A stretch of DNA of 64,000 bases from Paucibacter sp. TC2R-5 (lineage in GTDB: Bacteria > Pseudomonadota > Gammaproteobacteria > Burkholderiales > Burkholderiaceae_C). The stretch covers positions 68,015 through 132,014 of the forward strand of contig NZ_JAJIRQ010000006.1 of NCBI RefSeq assembly GCF_025717605.1. Direction: 5' to 3'. Both the position numbers and the translations under genes were made by a program. Shown in pieces: positions 44,398-54,378 of the stretch (position 1 is the first letter of the stretch; each line of letters begins with the position of its first letter). The notes beneath the pieces are model-generated. The model saw only the letters and a program-made list of their open reading frames with translations. It ran no database searches and was not told the origin of the DNA.

Positions 44398-45978
44398 ATG
44401 TCCAAACTGACTGCCCTGATCTCCGTGTCCGACAAGACCGGCATTCTCGAATTCGCCACCGCGCTGAACAAGTTGGGCGTGCGCCTGCTGTCCACCGGCG
44501 GCACCGCCAAGCTGCTGGCAGATGCTGGCCTGCCCGTCACCGAGGTGGCGGAGCACACCGGCTTCCCCGAAATGCTGGACGGCCGCGTCAAGACCCTGCA
44601 CCCCAAGGTACATGGCGGCTTGCTGGCCCGGCGCGACCTGCCCGAGCACATGGCGGCAGCGGCCCAGCACGACATCACCATGATCGACATCCTGGCCGTC
44701 AATCTCTACCCCTTTGAGGCGACCGTGGCCAAGCCCGGCTGCACGCTAGAAGACGCGATCGAGAACATCGACATCGGCGGCCCGGCCATGGTGCGCTCCG
44801 CCGCCAAGAACTGGAAAGACGTGACCGTCTTGACCGACGCCGGCCAATACGCGCAAGTACTGGAAGAACTCAAGAGCAGCGGCAAGACCAGCGACAAGAC
44901 TCGCTTTGCCGCCTCGGTCGCCGCCTTCAACCGCATCGCCCAATATGACGCTGCGATCAGCAATTACTTGAGCGCACGTCAGGATGATGGCTCACTGGCC
45001 GAGTACCCCGCGCAGATGAACTCCACCTTCGTCAAGGTGCAGGATCTGCGCTACGGCGAAAACTCTCACCAGACCGCCGCCCTCTACCGCGACCTCTATC
45101 CCGCGCCCGGCTCCCTGGTGACCGCCAAGCAGTTGCAAGGCAAGGAGCTGAGCTATAACAATATCGCCGATGCCGACGCCGCCTGGGAATGCGTGAAGGC
45201 TTTTGAAGCTCCGGCTTGCGTCATCATCAAGCATGCCAACCCTTGCGGTGTGGCCGTGGCCGAGAACGCCGCTGCCGCTTATGCCAAGGCACTCAAGACC
45301 GACCCAACCTCGGCCTTCGGCGGCATCATCGCCTTCAACCGGCCCGTCGATGCGGCGGCCGCCACCCATGTGGCCAAGCAGTTTGTCGAAGTTTTGATGG
45401 CGCCGGCCTTCAGCGATGAAGCGCGCGCCATCTTCGCTGCCAAAGCGAATGTACGTCTGCTCGAGATCGCTCTGCCGGCCGGTGGCTCAACGCCGTTCAG
45501 CCAGGGCCGCAATGCCGTCGACAGCAAGCGCGTCGGCTCCGGCATCCTTTTGCAAACCGCCGACAACCATTTCCTGAAGGCGGCCGATCTGAAGGTCGTC
45601 ACCACCAAGCAGCCGACGGCACAAGAACTCGAAGACTTGTTGTTCGCCTGGACCGTCGCTCAATATGTGAAGAGCAATGCCATCGTGTTCTGCGCCGGCG
45701 GCATGACGCTGGGCGTCGGCGCGGGCCAGATGAGCCGCATCGACTCGGCCCGCATTGCCAAGATCAAGGCCGAGAACGCCGGCCTTACCTTGACCGGCTC
45801 GGCCGTCGCCAGCGACGCCTTCTTCCCCTTCCGTGACGGCCTGGATGTGGTCGTTGACGCGGGTGCCACCAGCGTGATTCAGCCAGGCGGCTCGATGCGC
45901 GACGACGAGGTGATCGCCGCCGCCAATGAGCGCGGCATTGCCATGGTGTTCAGCGGCGTCCGCCACTTCAGGCACTGA
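44398..45978 (+). CDS. purH: Bifunctional AICAR transformylase/IMP cyclohydrolase PurH
   Basis: The 526-residue enzyme has the MGS-like cyclohydrolase domain ([53 protein letters not shown]) and the transformylase domain ([16 protein letters not shown], the Lys-His pair in [12 protein letters not shown], and [20 protein letters not shown]). It performs the last two steps of IMP synthesis. The length is standard. It follows fis after 73 bp and ends before a hairpin terminator. Confidence 0.98.
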   Translation: MSKLTALISVSDKTGILEFATALNKLGVRLLSTGGTAKLLADAGLPVTEVAEHTGFPEMLDGRVKTLHPKVHGGLLARRDLPEHMAAAAQHDITMIDILAVNLYPFEATVAKPGCTLEDAIENIDIGGPAMVRSAAKNWKDVTVLTDAGQYAQVLEELKSSGKTSDKTRFAASVAAFNRIAQYDAAISNYLSARQDDGSLAEYPAQMNSTFVKVQDLRYGENSHQTAALYRDLYPAPGSLVTAKQLQGKELSYNNIADADAAWECVKAFEAPACVIIKHANPCGVAVAENAAAAYAKALKTDPTSAFGGIIAFNRPVDAAAATHVAKQFVEVLMAPAFSDEARAIFAAKANVRLLEIALPAGGSTPFSQGRNAVDSKRVGSGILLQTADNHFLKAADLKVVTTKQPTAQELEDLLFAWTVAQYVKSNAIVFCAGGMTLGVGAGQMSRIDSARIAKIKAENAGLTLTGSAVASDAFFPFRDGLDVVVDAGATSVIQPGGSMRDDEVIAAANERGIAMVFSGVRHFRH

Positions 45979-45983
45979 AGAAG

Positions 45984-46011
45984 GAAACAAACCCGACACC
46001 GGGTTTGTTTC
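45984..46011. terminator. Bidirectional terminator between purH and the OPT transporter gene
   Basis: The arms GAAACAAACCC and GGGTTTGTTTC (11 bp, perfect) enclose a 6-nt loop, with T-rich 3' arms in both orientations. It separates the convergent purH and OPT genes. The run of T is short (TTTGTTT), so termination may be partial. Confidence 0.78.
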
Positions 46012-46017
46012 AGCGCT

Positions 46018-47832
46018 CTAGACCAAGGCCGCCAAGCCCACGAGCCCCAGGCCTAAAGCGGCCAAGGCGTCGCCGGCAATCAGCCCACCTCCGACCAAGG
46101 AGGTACTGCTCATGTCCTCGGGCAAGTCCACCTCGCTGGCCTTGGCCTTGGGTTTCAAGGTATTGATCAAACTCGATACCACGCCACCGGCCGCGAACCA
46201 AACCGAGGTCGGCAGGTTGACAAAGCCGCCAAAGGACGAGGCATAGGGGCTGGGCAAGAACACCGCGTCAAGGCAGAAGTCGACGCTGAAGCCGAGCTTG
46301 CCGCTGGCCACATAACGGCGATACACAACGTTGGACTTGATCAACTTGCGCAAGACCTCGGTCACCAAGCCGACCGCCATTCCCAAGAGAATCGCTGTGG
46401 TCTGAAACGGCTTGGGCTCGGTCAGGGTGCTCAGCACGCCGACAAATTTGTAAGTCATGGCCGAGGTCCATTGCGCAGGCACCTGTTCGGCGCTCATCAC
46501 CGTTTGGTCCAGCTTCAGCACCGGATAGGCCGCCATGAAGACATGCGCGATCGCTACCGCGAGCACGGCGCCGAGCAAGATGCCCGCCACCTGAAAGCGG
46601 AACTGAATCGTTCGGTTCGTGCCCAAGCGCCAACCGGTCGAGCGGTCTTGCTGCATATCGCCGGCCACGCTGCTTGAGATGAACACCACGCTGGCGACCA
46701 TTAGGCCTAGGACAGGGTCGCGCAAACCGATCGCAGCCAAGATCAGGACCGTCACCACAAAGGCCGAAGAAATCGGATTCGAGTCGGTCAAGCCCAGCGA
46801 GATGCCGTTGACGAGGGCAAACACATAGACCAAGGCCACGGCGATCAACATATAGATCAGCGGCTCATTGAAGAACTGCACCCCAGCCACCACCGTGGCC
46901 ACCGTCCACACCGCCACCCAACTCAGCAGGCGCGGCAGGCTGGCCCGCGGGCCTGTGCGCTGCTCCTCGGGCACAAGGGTGCGCACACCCGGATCGCGCA
47001 GGCGCGCGACGGCGCGCCACAGGATCAAGCTCATATCGATCACCGCCGCGCCCAAAATCATGCCCAGTGCGATCAGGAATGCAATTTTTCGGAAGGGCTC
47101 GCCATCCTTGAGCCAGCCAATGCTGATGAAGTAAGGCGCTAGCGCCCAGAACACCAGGCCACCCAAGAGCGCCGGCAAGCCGACCCGCGCGCCAACGATC
47201 AAGCCCGCACCAAAGGTCGAGGTCGACAGCTCGATCGCTCCCAACGCCGCAACCTTGGCCGCAGCAAAGCCGCCACCAAACCCGGCAGCCATGCCGCCGA
47301 ACAAGCGCGACACCGACTGGCGCAACAGCACCGGATCGGTCAGCGCACGCAGGATATTGGCAACCGCCAGCCCCGAGGGAAAAACCAGCTGCATGCGCTC
47401 GACCAGGATGGGCGTGTAAAGCATGCCGATGCCAGCGGCCATCATGCCAATGCACAACATATAAGTTACCAGCTGCCAGGCGGGAGGCTGGGGCATGCCC
47501 ATCCAGGTCATCGCCTGGATCAAGGTGCTCATCGCCATCATGCCGGCCACCGAGGCGGCGGTGGTCTGTATGTAATTGGCGCCATGCTTGCCCTCGCTGC
47601 CGTAACCAAAGGTCACGACAGAGCCCAAGATGCCGGCCAAGACCTGACCCCCGACATAAAAGCCGATCGAGAAATTCATGAAGGCGGCCGCGATGCCACC
47701 CAAGGGCCCGAGCACCAACATGCCGATGGCGGCCAACAAGGCGTAATAGCCGGCCGAGCCGACCGGCGGCAGCCAGGCCCAGCGGCGGGTATCGGTGTGA
47801 ATCTCTTGCGGGTCTAGGCTGAAAGCGGACAT
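46018..47832 (-). CDS. OPT-family oligopeptide transporter (604 aa)
   Basis: About 14-15 hydrophobic segments; characteristic OPT/YSL stretches include FMNFSIGFYVGGQVLAGILG, FPSGLAVANILRAL and DPVLGLMVASVVFISSSVAG. OPT proteins import oligopeptides, glutathione or metal-chelate complexes by proton symport across the inner membrane; which one cannot be told. ATG 47832 (MSAFSLDPQEIHTDTRRWAW) fits better than upstream codons. It is divergent from the DJ-1-like gene (56 bp) and convergent with purH. Confidence 0.9.
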   Translation of the reverse strand: MSAFSLDPQEIHTDTRRWAWLPPVGSAGYYALLAAIGMLVLGPLGGIAAAFMNFSIGFYVGGQVLAGILGSVVTFGYGSEGKHGANYIQTTAASVAGMMAMSTLIQAMTWMGMPQPPAWQLVTYMLCIGMMAAGIGMLYTPILVERMQLVFPSGLAVANILRALTDPVLLRQSVSRLFGGMAAGFGGGFAAAKVAALGAIELSTSTFGAGLIVGARVGLPALLGGLVFWALAPYFISIGWLKDGEPFRKIAFLIALGMILGAAVIDMSLILWRAVARLRDPGVRTLVPEEQRTGPRASLPRLLSWVAVWTVATVVAGVQFFNEPLIYMLIAVALVYVFALVNGISLGLTDSNPISSAFVVTVLILAAIGLRDPVLGLMVASVVFISSSVAGDMQQDRSTGWRLGTNRTIQFRFQVAGILLGAVLAVAIAHVFMAAYPVLKLDQTVMSAEQVPAQWTSAMTYKFVGVLSTLTEPKPFQTTAILLGMAVGLVTEVLRKLIKSNVVYRRYVASGKLGFSVDFCLDAVFLPSPYASSFGGFVNLPTSVWFAAGGVVSSLINTLKPKAKASEVDLPEDMSSTSLVGGGLIAGDALAALGLGLVGLAALV

Positions 47833-47888
47833 GGCTGGCAAACAAATTGGTGTGGCGCGCACTGTAGTCCTCGGTTCACAATCCGACC

Positions 47889-48530
47889 ATGCGTGAAGAC
47901 ACCCCCCATCCACTCTCTCCAGGCTCCCCAGTTTCGGTCGCCATCCTGAGCTTTGATGGTTTCAACGAGCTGGACAGCTTTATCGCGCTGGGTCTGCTCA
48001 ACCGCCTGCGGCCCCTGGGCTGGTCGGCGCAGCTGTGCGGCCCCGGCCACGCCGTCACGTCGATGAACGGCGTTACCGTGCAATTGCAACGCCCGCTGGA
48101 ATGGGCCAATGAGGCCGATGTGGTGCTGTTCGGATCGGGCATCTACACGCGGGCGATTGCCGAGAACTCCGCGTTGCTGGATCGCCTCCAACTTGACCCC
48201 TTGCGCCAGCTGATCGGCGCGCAATGCTCGGGCACCTTGCTGCTGGCGCGCTTGGGCCTGCTGGGCGATATGCCGGCCTGCACCGATTTGACGACCAAGC
48301 CCTGGGTGGTGGAGGCCGGTGCCCGAGTGATCGACGAGCCCTTTCAGGCACGCGGCGCCGTCGCCACCGCCGGCGGCTGCCTGGCCTCTCAATACCTGGC
48401 AACCTGGGTGATGCTCAAGCGCGCCGGCGAAGCGGCCACCCGCGAGGCGCTGCATTACGCCGCACCGGTCGGTGAAAAAGACGTTTACGTGGAACGCTTG
48501 TTGACGCGGGTGAAGCCGTTTTTGTTCTAG
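47889..48530 (+). CDS. DJ-1/PfpI family protein (213 aa)
   Basis: A class-I glutamine amidotransferase-like fold: VSVAILSFDGFNELDSFIAL, FGSGIYTRAI, and the nucleophile elbow IGAQCSGTLLLARLGLLGD, followed by TAGGCLASQYLATWV. Members are proteases, glyoxalases or chaperones; nothing here fixes which. It is cytoplasmic. It is transcribed away from the OPT gene and lies 84 bp upstream of the aldehyde dehydrogenase. Confidence 0.85.
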   Translation: MREDTPHPLSPGSPVSVAILSFDGFNELDSFIALGLLNRLRPLGWSAQLCGPGHAVTSMNGVTVQLQRPLEWANEADVVLFGSGIYTRAIAENSALLDRLQLDPLRQLIGAQCSGTLLLARLGLLGDMPACTDLTTKPWVVEAGARVIDEPFQARGAVATAGGCLASQYLATWVMLKRAGEAATREALHYAAPVGEKDVYVERLLTRVKPFLF

Positions 48531-48614
48531 ACCCAGCTCCCTAGTCAAGGGCCATTCCGCTTGGCCTGCCTGGGCATTGCGGTTAGCCTATTGAGAGAAC
48601 AAGCAGGAGACCCG

Positions 48615-50024
48615 ATGAACCAAACGCTGCAAGAACGATTGCACCTGGCGCTGGAGCTGCAGCGCAGCGCCTTCCGTGCCGAGATGAACCCGAGCTTGGC
48701 GGTGCGCCTGGACAGGCTGCAACGCCTGCGGGCCATGACGGCCAAGTACAGCGAGGCGCTGGTGGCGGCCATCTCCAGCGATTTCGGCCACCGCGCACCT
48801 CAAGAAACGCTGCTGGCCGATATCTTCACGGTCGAGTCGGGCGTCAAACATGCGCAAAAGCATCTGAAGGCCTGGATGCGCACGCGCCGGATGCCAACCG
48901 CACTGCACTACCTGCCCGCCAGCAACCGGCTGATGCGCCAGCCGCTCGGCGTGGTCGGCGTGGTCTCGCCCTGGAATTACCCCTATTACCTCGCGATGGC
49001 GCCGGCACTGGCCGCGCTGGCCGCGGGCAACCGGGTCATGATCAAACCCTCAGAGTTGACCCCGGCGACTTCGGCGCTGATGGCCAATATGGTGGCCGAG
49101 TTCTTCGCGCCGGAGGAGATGCAGGTCATCACCGGCGACGCCGATGTCGGCCGCGCCTTCACCCAACTGCCTTTTGATCATCTGTTCTTCACTGGCTCCA
49201 CCGCAGTCGGCCGCCATGTGGCGCAAGCTGCCGCGCAAAACCTGACCCCGGTCACGCTGGAGCTGGGCGGCAAGAGCCCCGCGCTGATTGACCGCAGCTG
49301 CAATTTGCAGCTGACCGCCGAGCGCCTGGCCTACGGCAAGCTGCTCAATGCCGGCCAGACCTGCGTGGCGCCCGACTATCTTTTGGTGCCCAAGGAAATG
49401 GTCGAGCCGCTGGCCGAAGCGATTGTCAAAGCAATGCAGCGCCTGTTCCCGACGCTGGAAGGCAACCCCGACTACAGCAGCATTGCCGCCGAACGCCACT
49501 TGAGCCGCCTGCAAGGCTTGCTGAGCGACGCCAGGTCGCGCGGCGCTCGCCTGCTGCCCACCCACCAGGAAACGATGACTAGCCGCAAGCTGGTGCCCCA
49601 CCTGCTGCTCGACGTGACAGACGAGATGGCGGTCATGCGCGAAGAAATCTTCGGCCCGCTGCTGCCCATCGTGGGCTACACCCAGGTTGAGGAAGCCTTG
49701 GCCTATATCAACAAGCATGAGCGCCCGCTGGCGCTGTACTGGTTTGGCCAAGACGAGGCCGCACAGCAGCACGCGATGGAGCAGACCCACGCCGGCGGCG
49801 TCACCATCAACGACTGCATCTGGCATCTGGGCCAGGAGGAGCAGCCCTTTGGCGGCGTCGGCGCCAGTGGTATGGGGAGTTATCACGGTGAATGGGGTTT
49901 CCGCACCTTCAGCAAGGAAAAGCCGGTCTTCAGCCAAGCCCGTTTTGCCGGCACCAAGCTGTTCTATCCGCCCTATGGCAAGACCTTCACGACGCTGTTG
50001 AACCTGCTGAAGAAAATCGTATGA
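48615..50024 (+). CDS. Coniferyl-aldehyde dehydrogenase-like ALDH (469 aa)
   Basis: An NAD(P)-dependent aldehyde dehydrogenase with the CalB-type pattern: GVVGVVSPWNYPYYLAMAPA, FTGSTAVGRHVAQAAAQNLT, the catalytic Glu in TLELGGKSPALIDR, the catalytic Cys in NAGQTCVAPDY, and the late FGGVGASGMGSYHGEWGFRT. It oxidises aldehydes to acids. ATG 48615 follows an AGCAGGAGA Shine-Dalgarno and was chosen over an upstream TTG. It is ATGA-coupled to the small Tat-signal gene, forming an oxidation operon with the GMC enzyme. Confidence 0.92.
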   Translation: MNQTLQERLHLALELQRSAFRAEMNPSLAVRLDRLQRLRAMTAKYSEALVAAISSDFGHRAPQETLLADIFTVESGVKHAQKHLKAWMRTRRMPTALHYLPASNRLMRQPLGVVGVVSPWNYPYYLAMAPALAALAAGNRVMIKPSELTPATSALMANMVAEFFAPEEMQVITGDADVGRAFTQLPFDHLFFTGSTAVGRHVAQAAAQNLTPVTLELGGKSPALIDRSCNLQLTAERLAYGKLLNAGQTCVAPDYLLVPKEMVEPLAEAIVKAMQRLFPTLEGNPDYSSIAAERHLSRLQGLLSDARSRGARLLPTHQETMTSRKLVPHLLLDVTDEMAVMREEIFGPLLPIVGYTQVEEALAYINKHERPLALYWFGQDEAAQQHAMEQTHAGGVTINDCIWHLGQEEQPFGGVGASGMGSYHGEWGFRTFSKEKPVFSQARFAGTKLFYPPYGKTFTTLLNLLKKIV

Positions 50025-50530
50025 AAAGACGCAGTCTCTTGAAGTTAGGCCTGGGCGGCGCCGTGCTGCTGGGCCTTGTCGGCGGCGGCATGGCTCTGCT
50101 CAAGCCGGGCCTGGTAGACAAGCATATGAGCCCGTCTGCGCGCGAGTTGATGCGCGCAGTCGCTTTGAGCGTGATGGACGGGCTTTGGCCCGCGCCTGGG
50201 GCCGCCCGGGACGCGGCCCTGCAAGCTCATCTGGACCGGGTGGACGCCAATATCGGCGGCTATCCGGCGGCCGTGCGGGCCGAACTCTCGCAGCTTTTTG
50301 CCTTGCTGAGCAGCAGCGGCGGCCGCCTCGCACTGATAGGCATGAGCCAAGACTGGCCCAAGGCCAGCGTGGCCGAGATTCAAGAACTGCTGAACGAATT
50401 GCGCCTATCCAGCCTGGACTTGCGCCAGCAGATTTATCACGCGCTGCGCGACCTCAACACGATCGCCTTCTTCACCGCGCCCGAGCATTGGGCCAGCACC
50501 GGCTACCCCGGACCGAGAGAGATTCCATGA
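50021..50530 (+). CDS. Tat-signal small subunit accompanying a GMC oxidoreductase (169 aa)
   Basis: The N-terminus MKRRSLLKLGLGGAVLLGLV is a twin-arginine-like signal. The rest is helical (SARELMRAVALSVMDGLWPA, LNELRLSSLDLRQQIYHALR, FFTAPEHWASTGYPGP), resembling the small subunits paired with membrane-bound GMC dehydrogenases (gluconate dehydrogenase subunit 3-like). It probably carries the signal-less GMC partner out through the Tat pathway and anchors or activates it. It overlaps both neighbours by 4 bp (ATGA). Confidence 0.8.
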   Translation: MKRRSLLKLGLGGAVLLGLVGGGMALLKPGLVDKHMSPSARELMRAVALSVMDGLWPAPGAARDAALQAHLDRVDANIGGYPAAVRAELSQLFALLSSSGGRLALIGMSQDWPKASVAEIQELLNELRLSSLDLRQQIYHALRDLNTIAFFTAPEHWASTGYPGPREIP

Positions 50531-52137
50531 GTTCTATCGCTGACCCGATCAAAGCAGGCCTGGCACGTGGATGGAAGGTGTTAGGCCAAGGCCATGCCGC
50601 CCTGCCGTCCAGTCTGGACTGCGACGTGGCCATCATCGGCAGCGGCGCCGGCGCCGGCATCACGGCCGAGTTGCTGGCCAAGGCCGGGCTCAAGATCGTC
50701 ATCATTGAAGAAGGCCCATTGCGCTCCAGCTCCGACTTCAAACAGCGCGAGGCCACCGCCTACGCCGAGCTGTACCAAGAAGGCGCCGGGCGCAAGAACG
50801 CCGACCAGTCCATGAACATCCTGCAGGGCCGCTGCGTCGGCGGCAGCACCACGGTCAACTGGACCGGCTCCTTCCGCACGCCGCCCGACGCTTTGGCGCA
50901 ATGGGTCAAGGAATTCGGCCTGAGCGACTGCAGCCCGGACAAGCTCGCCCCCTGGTTCGAGCAGGTCGAGAAACGCCTCAATATCAGCGACTGGCTGGCC
51001 GAGCCCAATGGCAATAACGATGCCTTGCGGCGCGGCACGCTCAAGCTGGGCATTTCGAGCAAGGTTGTGCAACGCAACGTCAAGGGTTGCTGGAACCTGG
51101 GCTCTTGCGGCATGGGCTGCCCGACCAATGCCAAGCAGTCGATGCTGATCACCACCATCCCCTCCGCGCTGGACCTGGGCGCCACGCTCTTGGTGCAGAC
51201 GCGCGCGCAGCGCTTGGCGCTACAGGGCGACACCGTGCAAGCGCTGATCTGCCTGCCGGTCGGCCTGGACGGCTCACCTAACGGCCCGGAGCTGCGCATC
51301 ACGGCGAAACACTTCGTCGTCGCCGGCGGAGCGATCAACTCGCCTGCGTTGCTGCTGCGCTCGAACGCGCCCGACCCGCACAGCCTGCTCGGCAAGCGCA
51401 CCTTCTTGCACCCCACCGTCGCCAATCACGCGCAAATGCCCGCGCCGGTCGAAGGCTGGGCCGGAGCCCCCTTGAGCGTCTTCTCGGATCATTTTCTGCA
51501 CCAAGGTCCGGTCGATGGGCCGATAGGCTACAAGCTGGAAGTCGCACCGGTGCACCCCGGTTTTGCGATGACCAATCTTGGCGGAGTAGGCCCCACGCTG
51601 GCCGAGCGCGCCCAGCTCATGCCCTATGCCAATGTGATGATTGGCCTGCTGCGCGACGGCTTCCATGCCGAATCAAGCGGCGGCCAGGTCAGCTTGAAGA
51701 GCGACGGCAGCCCGCAGCTGAACTACCCGCTGAATGCCTACTTGCTCGACGGCGCCCGCCGCGCCCACCTGAGCATGACCGAGATCCAGTTCGCCGCCGG
51801 CGCCAAAACCGTGCGCCCCGTGCATGAGCTCGCACGCGACTATGGCTCTTGGGCCGAGGCCAAGGACGCCATCAACAAATTGCCGTACAAACCCTTCCTC
51901 ACCACCGTGGGCAGCGCCCATGTGATGGGCGGCTGCCGCATGGCAGCCGACGCCGGCCGCGGCGTGGTGCGGCCGGACGGCCAGCATTGGCAGCTGAGCA
52001 ATCTGTCCGTGCATGACGGCTCGGTCTTCCCCACCAGCATAGGCGCCAACCCGCAGGTGTCGGTCTATGGGCAAGCCGCCAGGATGGCGAGCGGCCTGGC
52101 CAAGCGTTTGAGCGGGCGCGAAGTTCGCCTGGACTAG
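50527..52137 (+). CDS. GMC-family FAD-dependent oxidoreductase (536 aa)
   Basis: The FAD-binding motif VAIIGSGAGAGITAELLAKA is at about residues 34-53, with GRCVGGSTTVNWTGSFRTP, a cysteine-rich segment GCWNLGSCGMGCPTNAKQS, and the C-terminal active-site region HVMGGCRMAADAGRG and FPTSIGANPQVSVYGQAARM. It oxidises an alcohol, perhaps a long-chain or aromatic one, to an aldehyde. It has no signal of its own and is ATGA-coupled to the Tat-signal partner, with the aldehyde dehydrogenase upstream. The substrate is inferred only. Confidence 0.9.
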   Translation: MSSIADPIKAGLARGWKVLGQGHAALPSSLDCDVAIIGSGAGAGITAELLAKAGLKIVIIEEGPLRSSSDFKQREATAYAELYQEGAGRKNADQSMNILQGRCVGGSTTVNWTGSFRTPPDALAQWVKEFGLSDCSPDKLAPWFEQVEKRLNISDWLAEPNGNNDALRRGTLKLGISSKVVQRNVKGCWNLGSCGMGCPTNAKQSMLITTIPSALDLGATLLVQTRAQRLALQGDTVQALICLPVGLDGSPNGPELRITAKHFVVAGGAINSPALLLRSNAPDPHSLLGKRTFLHPTVANHAQMPAPVEGWAGAPLSVFSDHFLHQGPVDGPIGYKLEVAPVHPGFAMTNLGGVGPTLAERAQLMPYANVMIGLLRDGFHAESSGGQVSLKSDGSPQLNYPLNAYLLDGARRAHLSMTEIQFAAGAKTVRPVHELARDYGSWAEAKDAINKLPYKPFLTTVGSAHVMGGCRMAADAGRGVVRPDGQHWQLSNLSVHDGSVFPTSIGANPQVSVYGQAARMASGLAKRLSGREVRLD

Positions 52138-52139
52138 GG

Positions 52140-52164
52140 GATAGTCCGCGCGAAGCGGACTATC
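52140..52164. repeat. Perfect hairpin just after the GMC gene stop
   Basis: Arms GATAGTCCGC (52140-52149) and GCGGACTATC (52155-52164) flank a 5-nt loop, starting 3 bp after the GMC stop codon. There is no T-run, so it may protect the 3' end of the operon mRNA or act as a weak terminator. Confidence 0.65.
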
Positions 52165-52214
52165 GACGCAGTGTCTAATGCCGGCTTCGCCCTAGCGGCA
52201 AATCTGCACGGATC

Positions 52215-53849
52215 ATGCGCTTCAACGCCCTTCTTTTCAGCCTGACCGCAGCCCTGTCCTTGACCGGGCCAGCTTGGGCGCAGAACGCCGCGAGTGCTGG
52301 CCCTGTCGTGGATGAGGTGCCGCTGCGCGCCCATTTGGCCTTGCTGTCCTCTGACCTGTTCGAAGGCCGCGGCACCGGCCAGCGCGGCGGCGAGCTGACT
52401 GTCGCCTATCTGGAAACGCAGGCCAAGGTGCTGGGCCTGCAGCCGGCTGCACCCGGCGGCAGCTACCGTCAAGCCGTGCGCCTGCTCGGCACACGCACGC
52501 TCCAAGCTCAAAGCCAGCTGCGCATCGACGGTGACAGCAAGAGCGGGCCCATGCCTGTGCTGAAGTTCGGCAGCGACTGGGTCTACGGCAGCGGCAACGC
52601 CCAGGCGATCAATGCCTTTGGCGAAGAGCTGGTGTTTGCCGGCTACGGCATCAGCGCGCCCGAGGAGCGCTGGGACGATTTCAAAGGCCTGGACTTGCGC
52701 GGCAAGGTCTTGATCGTGCTGGCCAACGATCCCTACCCCACCGAGGCCGAACCCGGCCGCTTTGCCGGCAAGGCCATGACGATTTACGGTCGCCGGGCTT
52801 ACAAATTTGAGGAGGCGCTGCGCCGCGGCGCCAAGGGCGTATTGGTGCTGCACACCGAGGCCTCCACGCTGAGCAGTTGGAGCGTGGTCAGCCAAGGCGC
52901 TTTGAGCGAGCAGTTCCAGCTCGACGGCGGCAAGCTCGGCCTGCCCCTGCAGGGCTGGATCAGCCAGCCGGCAGCCCAGCAGTTGTTTGCCAGCGCCGGC
53001 CTGGACCTGGACGCTTTGCGCGCACAAGCCGAATCGCGCGAGTTCAAGCCCGTACCCTTGGGTCTGCGCCTGCAGGGCGAGCTGCACACCGAACTGCGCC
53101 GCCTGGAGCAATTCAATATTGCCGGCCTGGTGCCGGGCAGCGACCCCAAACTCAAGGACGAGTTAGTCATCTACACCGCCCATTGGGACCACATCGGCAA
53201 GACGACGAATGCGAGCGGCGAAACGCAGATCTTCAACGGCGCGGTGGACAACGCCTCGGGCACCGCCGCCCTGCTGGCCATGGCGCAGGCCGCCGCGCTT
53301 CAGCCGGCGCGGCGCAGCCAGATGTTCCTGTGGGTGGCGGCCGAGGAGCAAGGCCTGCTGGGCAGTGCCTGGTACACGCAGCAGCCGCTCTGGCCGCTGG
53401 CGCGCACGGCGGCCAACCTGAACCTGGACACCCTGAACTTTGTCGGCCGCACCCGCGACATCGGTGCCCATGGTGCCGAGCGCAGCGACTTGGGCGCTGT
53501 GGCCGCGCAGGTGGCCGAACAAATGGGGCTGAGCATCGCGCCGCCGCGCGTGGACGTCGGCGGCTACTACTTCCGCAGCGACCATTTCAGCTTCGCCAAA
53601 GCCGGCGTGCCGGCCTTTTCGGTCAGCAGCGGCAGCCAATACCACGGCGACGTCGCCGCGCAGACCGCCAAGCGCGCCGCCTACGGCCAGCGCTACCACC
53701 AAAGCAGCGACCGCTACGACCCCAGCTGGGACCTCTCAGGCATGCGCGAGCAAGCGCAGTACACGCTGACCTTGGGGCGCTCGATTGGCAATGCAGAGGC
53801 CATGCCGGCCTGGAAGGCCGGCGACCCGTTTGGCGCAGTCAAGCGCTAA
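52215..53849 (+). CDS. Secreted M28-family zinc aminopeptidase with PA domain (544 aa)
   Basis: A signal peptide (MRFNALLFSLTAALSLTGPA, then WAQ) is followed by a split M28 domain with a PA insert (about 130-270). Zinc ligands are recognisable: YTAHWDHIGKT, GAVDNASGTAALLAMA, AAEEQGLLGSAWY, NLDTLNFVG, and the last His in YYFRSDHFSFAKAG. It removes N-terminal residues from peptides in the periplasm or outside. The last 43 codons exist again at 55084-55212, downstream of two unrelated genes. Confidence 0.93.
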   Translation: MRFNALLFSLTAALSLTGPAWAQNAASAGPVVDEVPLRAHLALLSSDLFEGRGTGQRGGELTVAYLETQAKVLGLQPAAPGGSYRQAVRLLGTRTLQAQSQLRIDGDSKSGPMPVLKFGSDWVYGSGNAQAINAFGEELVFAGYGISAPEERWDDFKGLDLRGKVLIVLANDPYPTEAEPGRFAGKAMTIYGRRAYKFEEALRRGAKGVLVLHTEASTLSSWSVVSQGALSEQFQLDGGKLGLPLQGWISQPAAQQLFASAGLDLDALRAQAESREFKPVPLGLRLQGELHTELRRLEQFNIAGLVPGSDPKLKDELVIYTAHWDHIGKTTNASGETQIFNGAVDNASGTAALLAMAQAAALQPARRSQMFLWVAAEEQGLLGSAWYTQQPLWPLARTAANLNLDTLNFVGRTRDIGAHGAERSDLGAVAAQVAEQMGLSIAPPRVDVGGYYFRSDHFSFAKAGVPAFSVSSGSQYHGDVAAQTAKRAAYGQRYHQSSDRYDPSWDLSGMREQAQYTLTLGRSIGNAEAMPAWKAGDPFGAVKR

Positions 53850-53939
53850 GTATGCTCTGCTTGCGTAACACGCTATGTGCTTGGATTGATGCACCAAGGG
53901 TGTAGCATCTCATTCCACTTGCTAGCTTGAGGGGCCCAC

Positions 53940-54365
53940 ATGCATTTACCCAGAAGACTCGCTCTCGCTAGCGGCATCATGTTCGCGGCCGGCGCGGCCT
54001 TCGCTCAAGACCATCAGGAAGCCCAGGCGCAGGCAAAATTGGCCGCAACACAGTGGCTGGCCTTGGCTGATGCAGGGCAGTTTGGCGACACTTGGGATCA
54101 GGCCGCCGCACCCATCCAGGCGCTGATCAGCAAGCCCAAATGGGTGAGCGTTTTGCAGGCCGTGCGCACGCCGCTGGGCAGCGTCCAGACGCGTCAGCTG
54201 AAATCGGCTGATTTCACCAAGACATTGCCGGGCGCACCGGACGGCGCGTATGTCGTCATTCGCTTCGAGACCCAGTTTGCCAACAAGGCCAGCGCCGTTG
54301 AGACCCTCACGCCGATGAAGGGCGAGGACGGTGCATGGCGGGTTTCGGGCTATTTCATCAAGTAG
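53940..54365 (+). CDS. DUF4019 family secreted protein (141 aa)
   Basis: A signal peptide (LALASGIMFAAGAAFAQ) precedes a compact domain with AATQWLALADAGQFGDTWDQ, TPLGSVQTRQLKSADFTKTL and GAYVVIRFETQFANKASAVE, which is the DUF4019 pattern. It is probably periplasmic and of unknown function. It lies between the M28 peptidase and a TonB-like protein, in the interval bounded by the duplicated peptidase 3' end. Confidence 0.82.
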   Translation: MHLPRRLALASGIMFAAGAAFAQDHQEAQAQAKLAATQWLALADAGQFGDTWDQAAAPIQALISKPKWVSVLQAVRTPLGSVQTRQLKSADFTKTLPGAPDGAYVVIRFETQFANKASAVETLTPMKGEDGAWRVSGYFIK

Positions 54366-54378
54366 CAGCCCGTTCGCA

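Noticed and set aside
47833-47913. N-terminal extension of the OPT transporter (start at 47913)
   Set aside because: The extra residues do not resemble the family and would extend into the divergent DJ-1-like gene; ATG 47832 is better.
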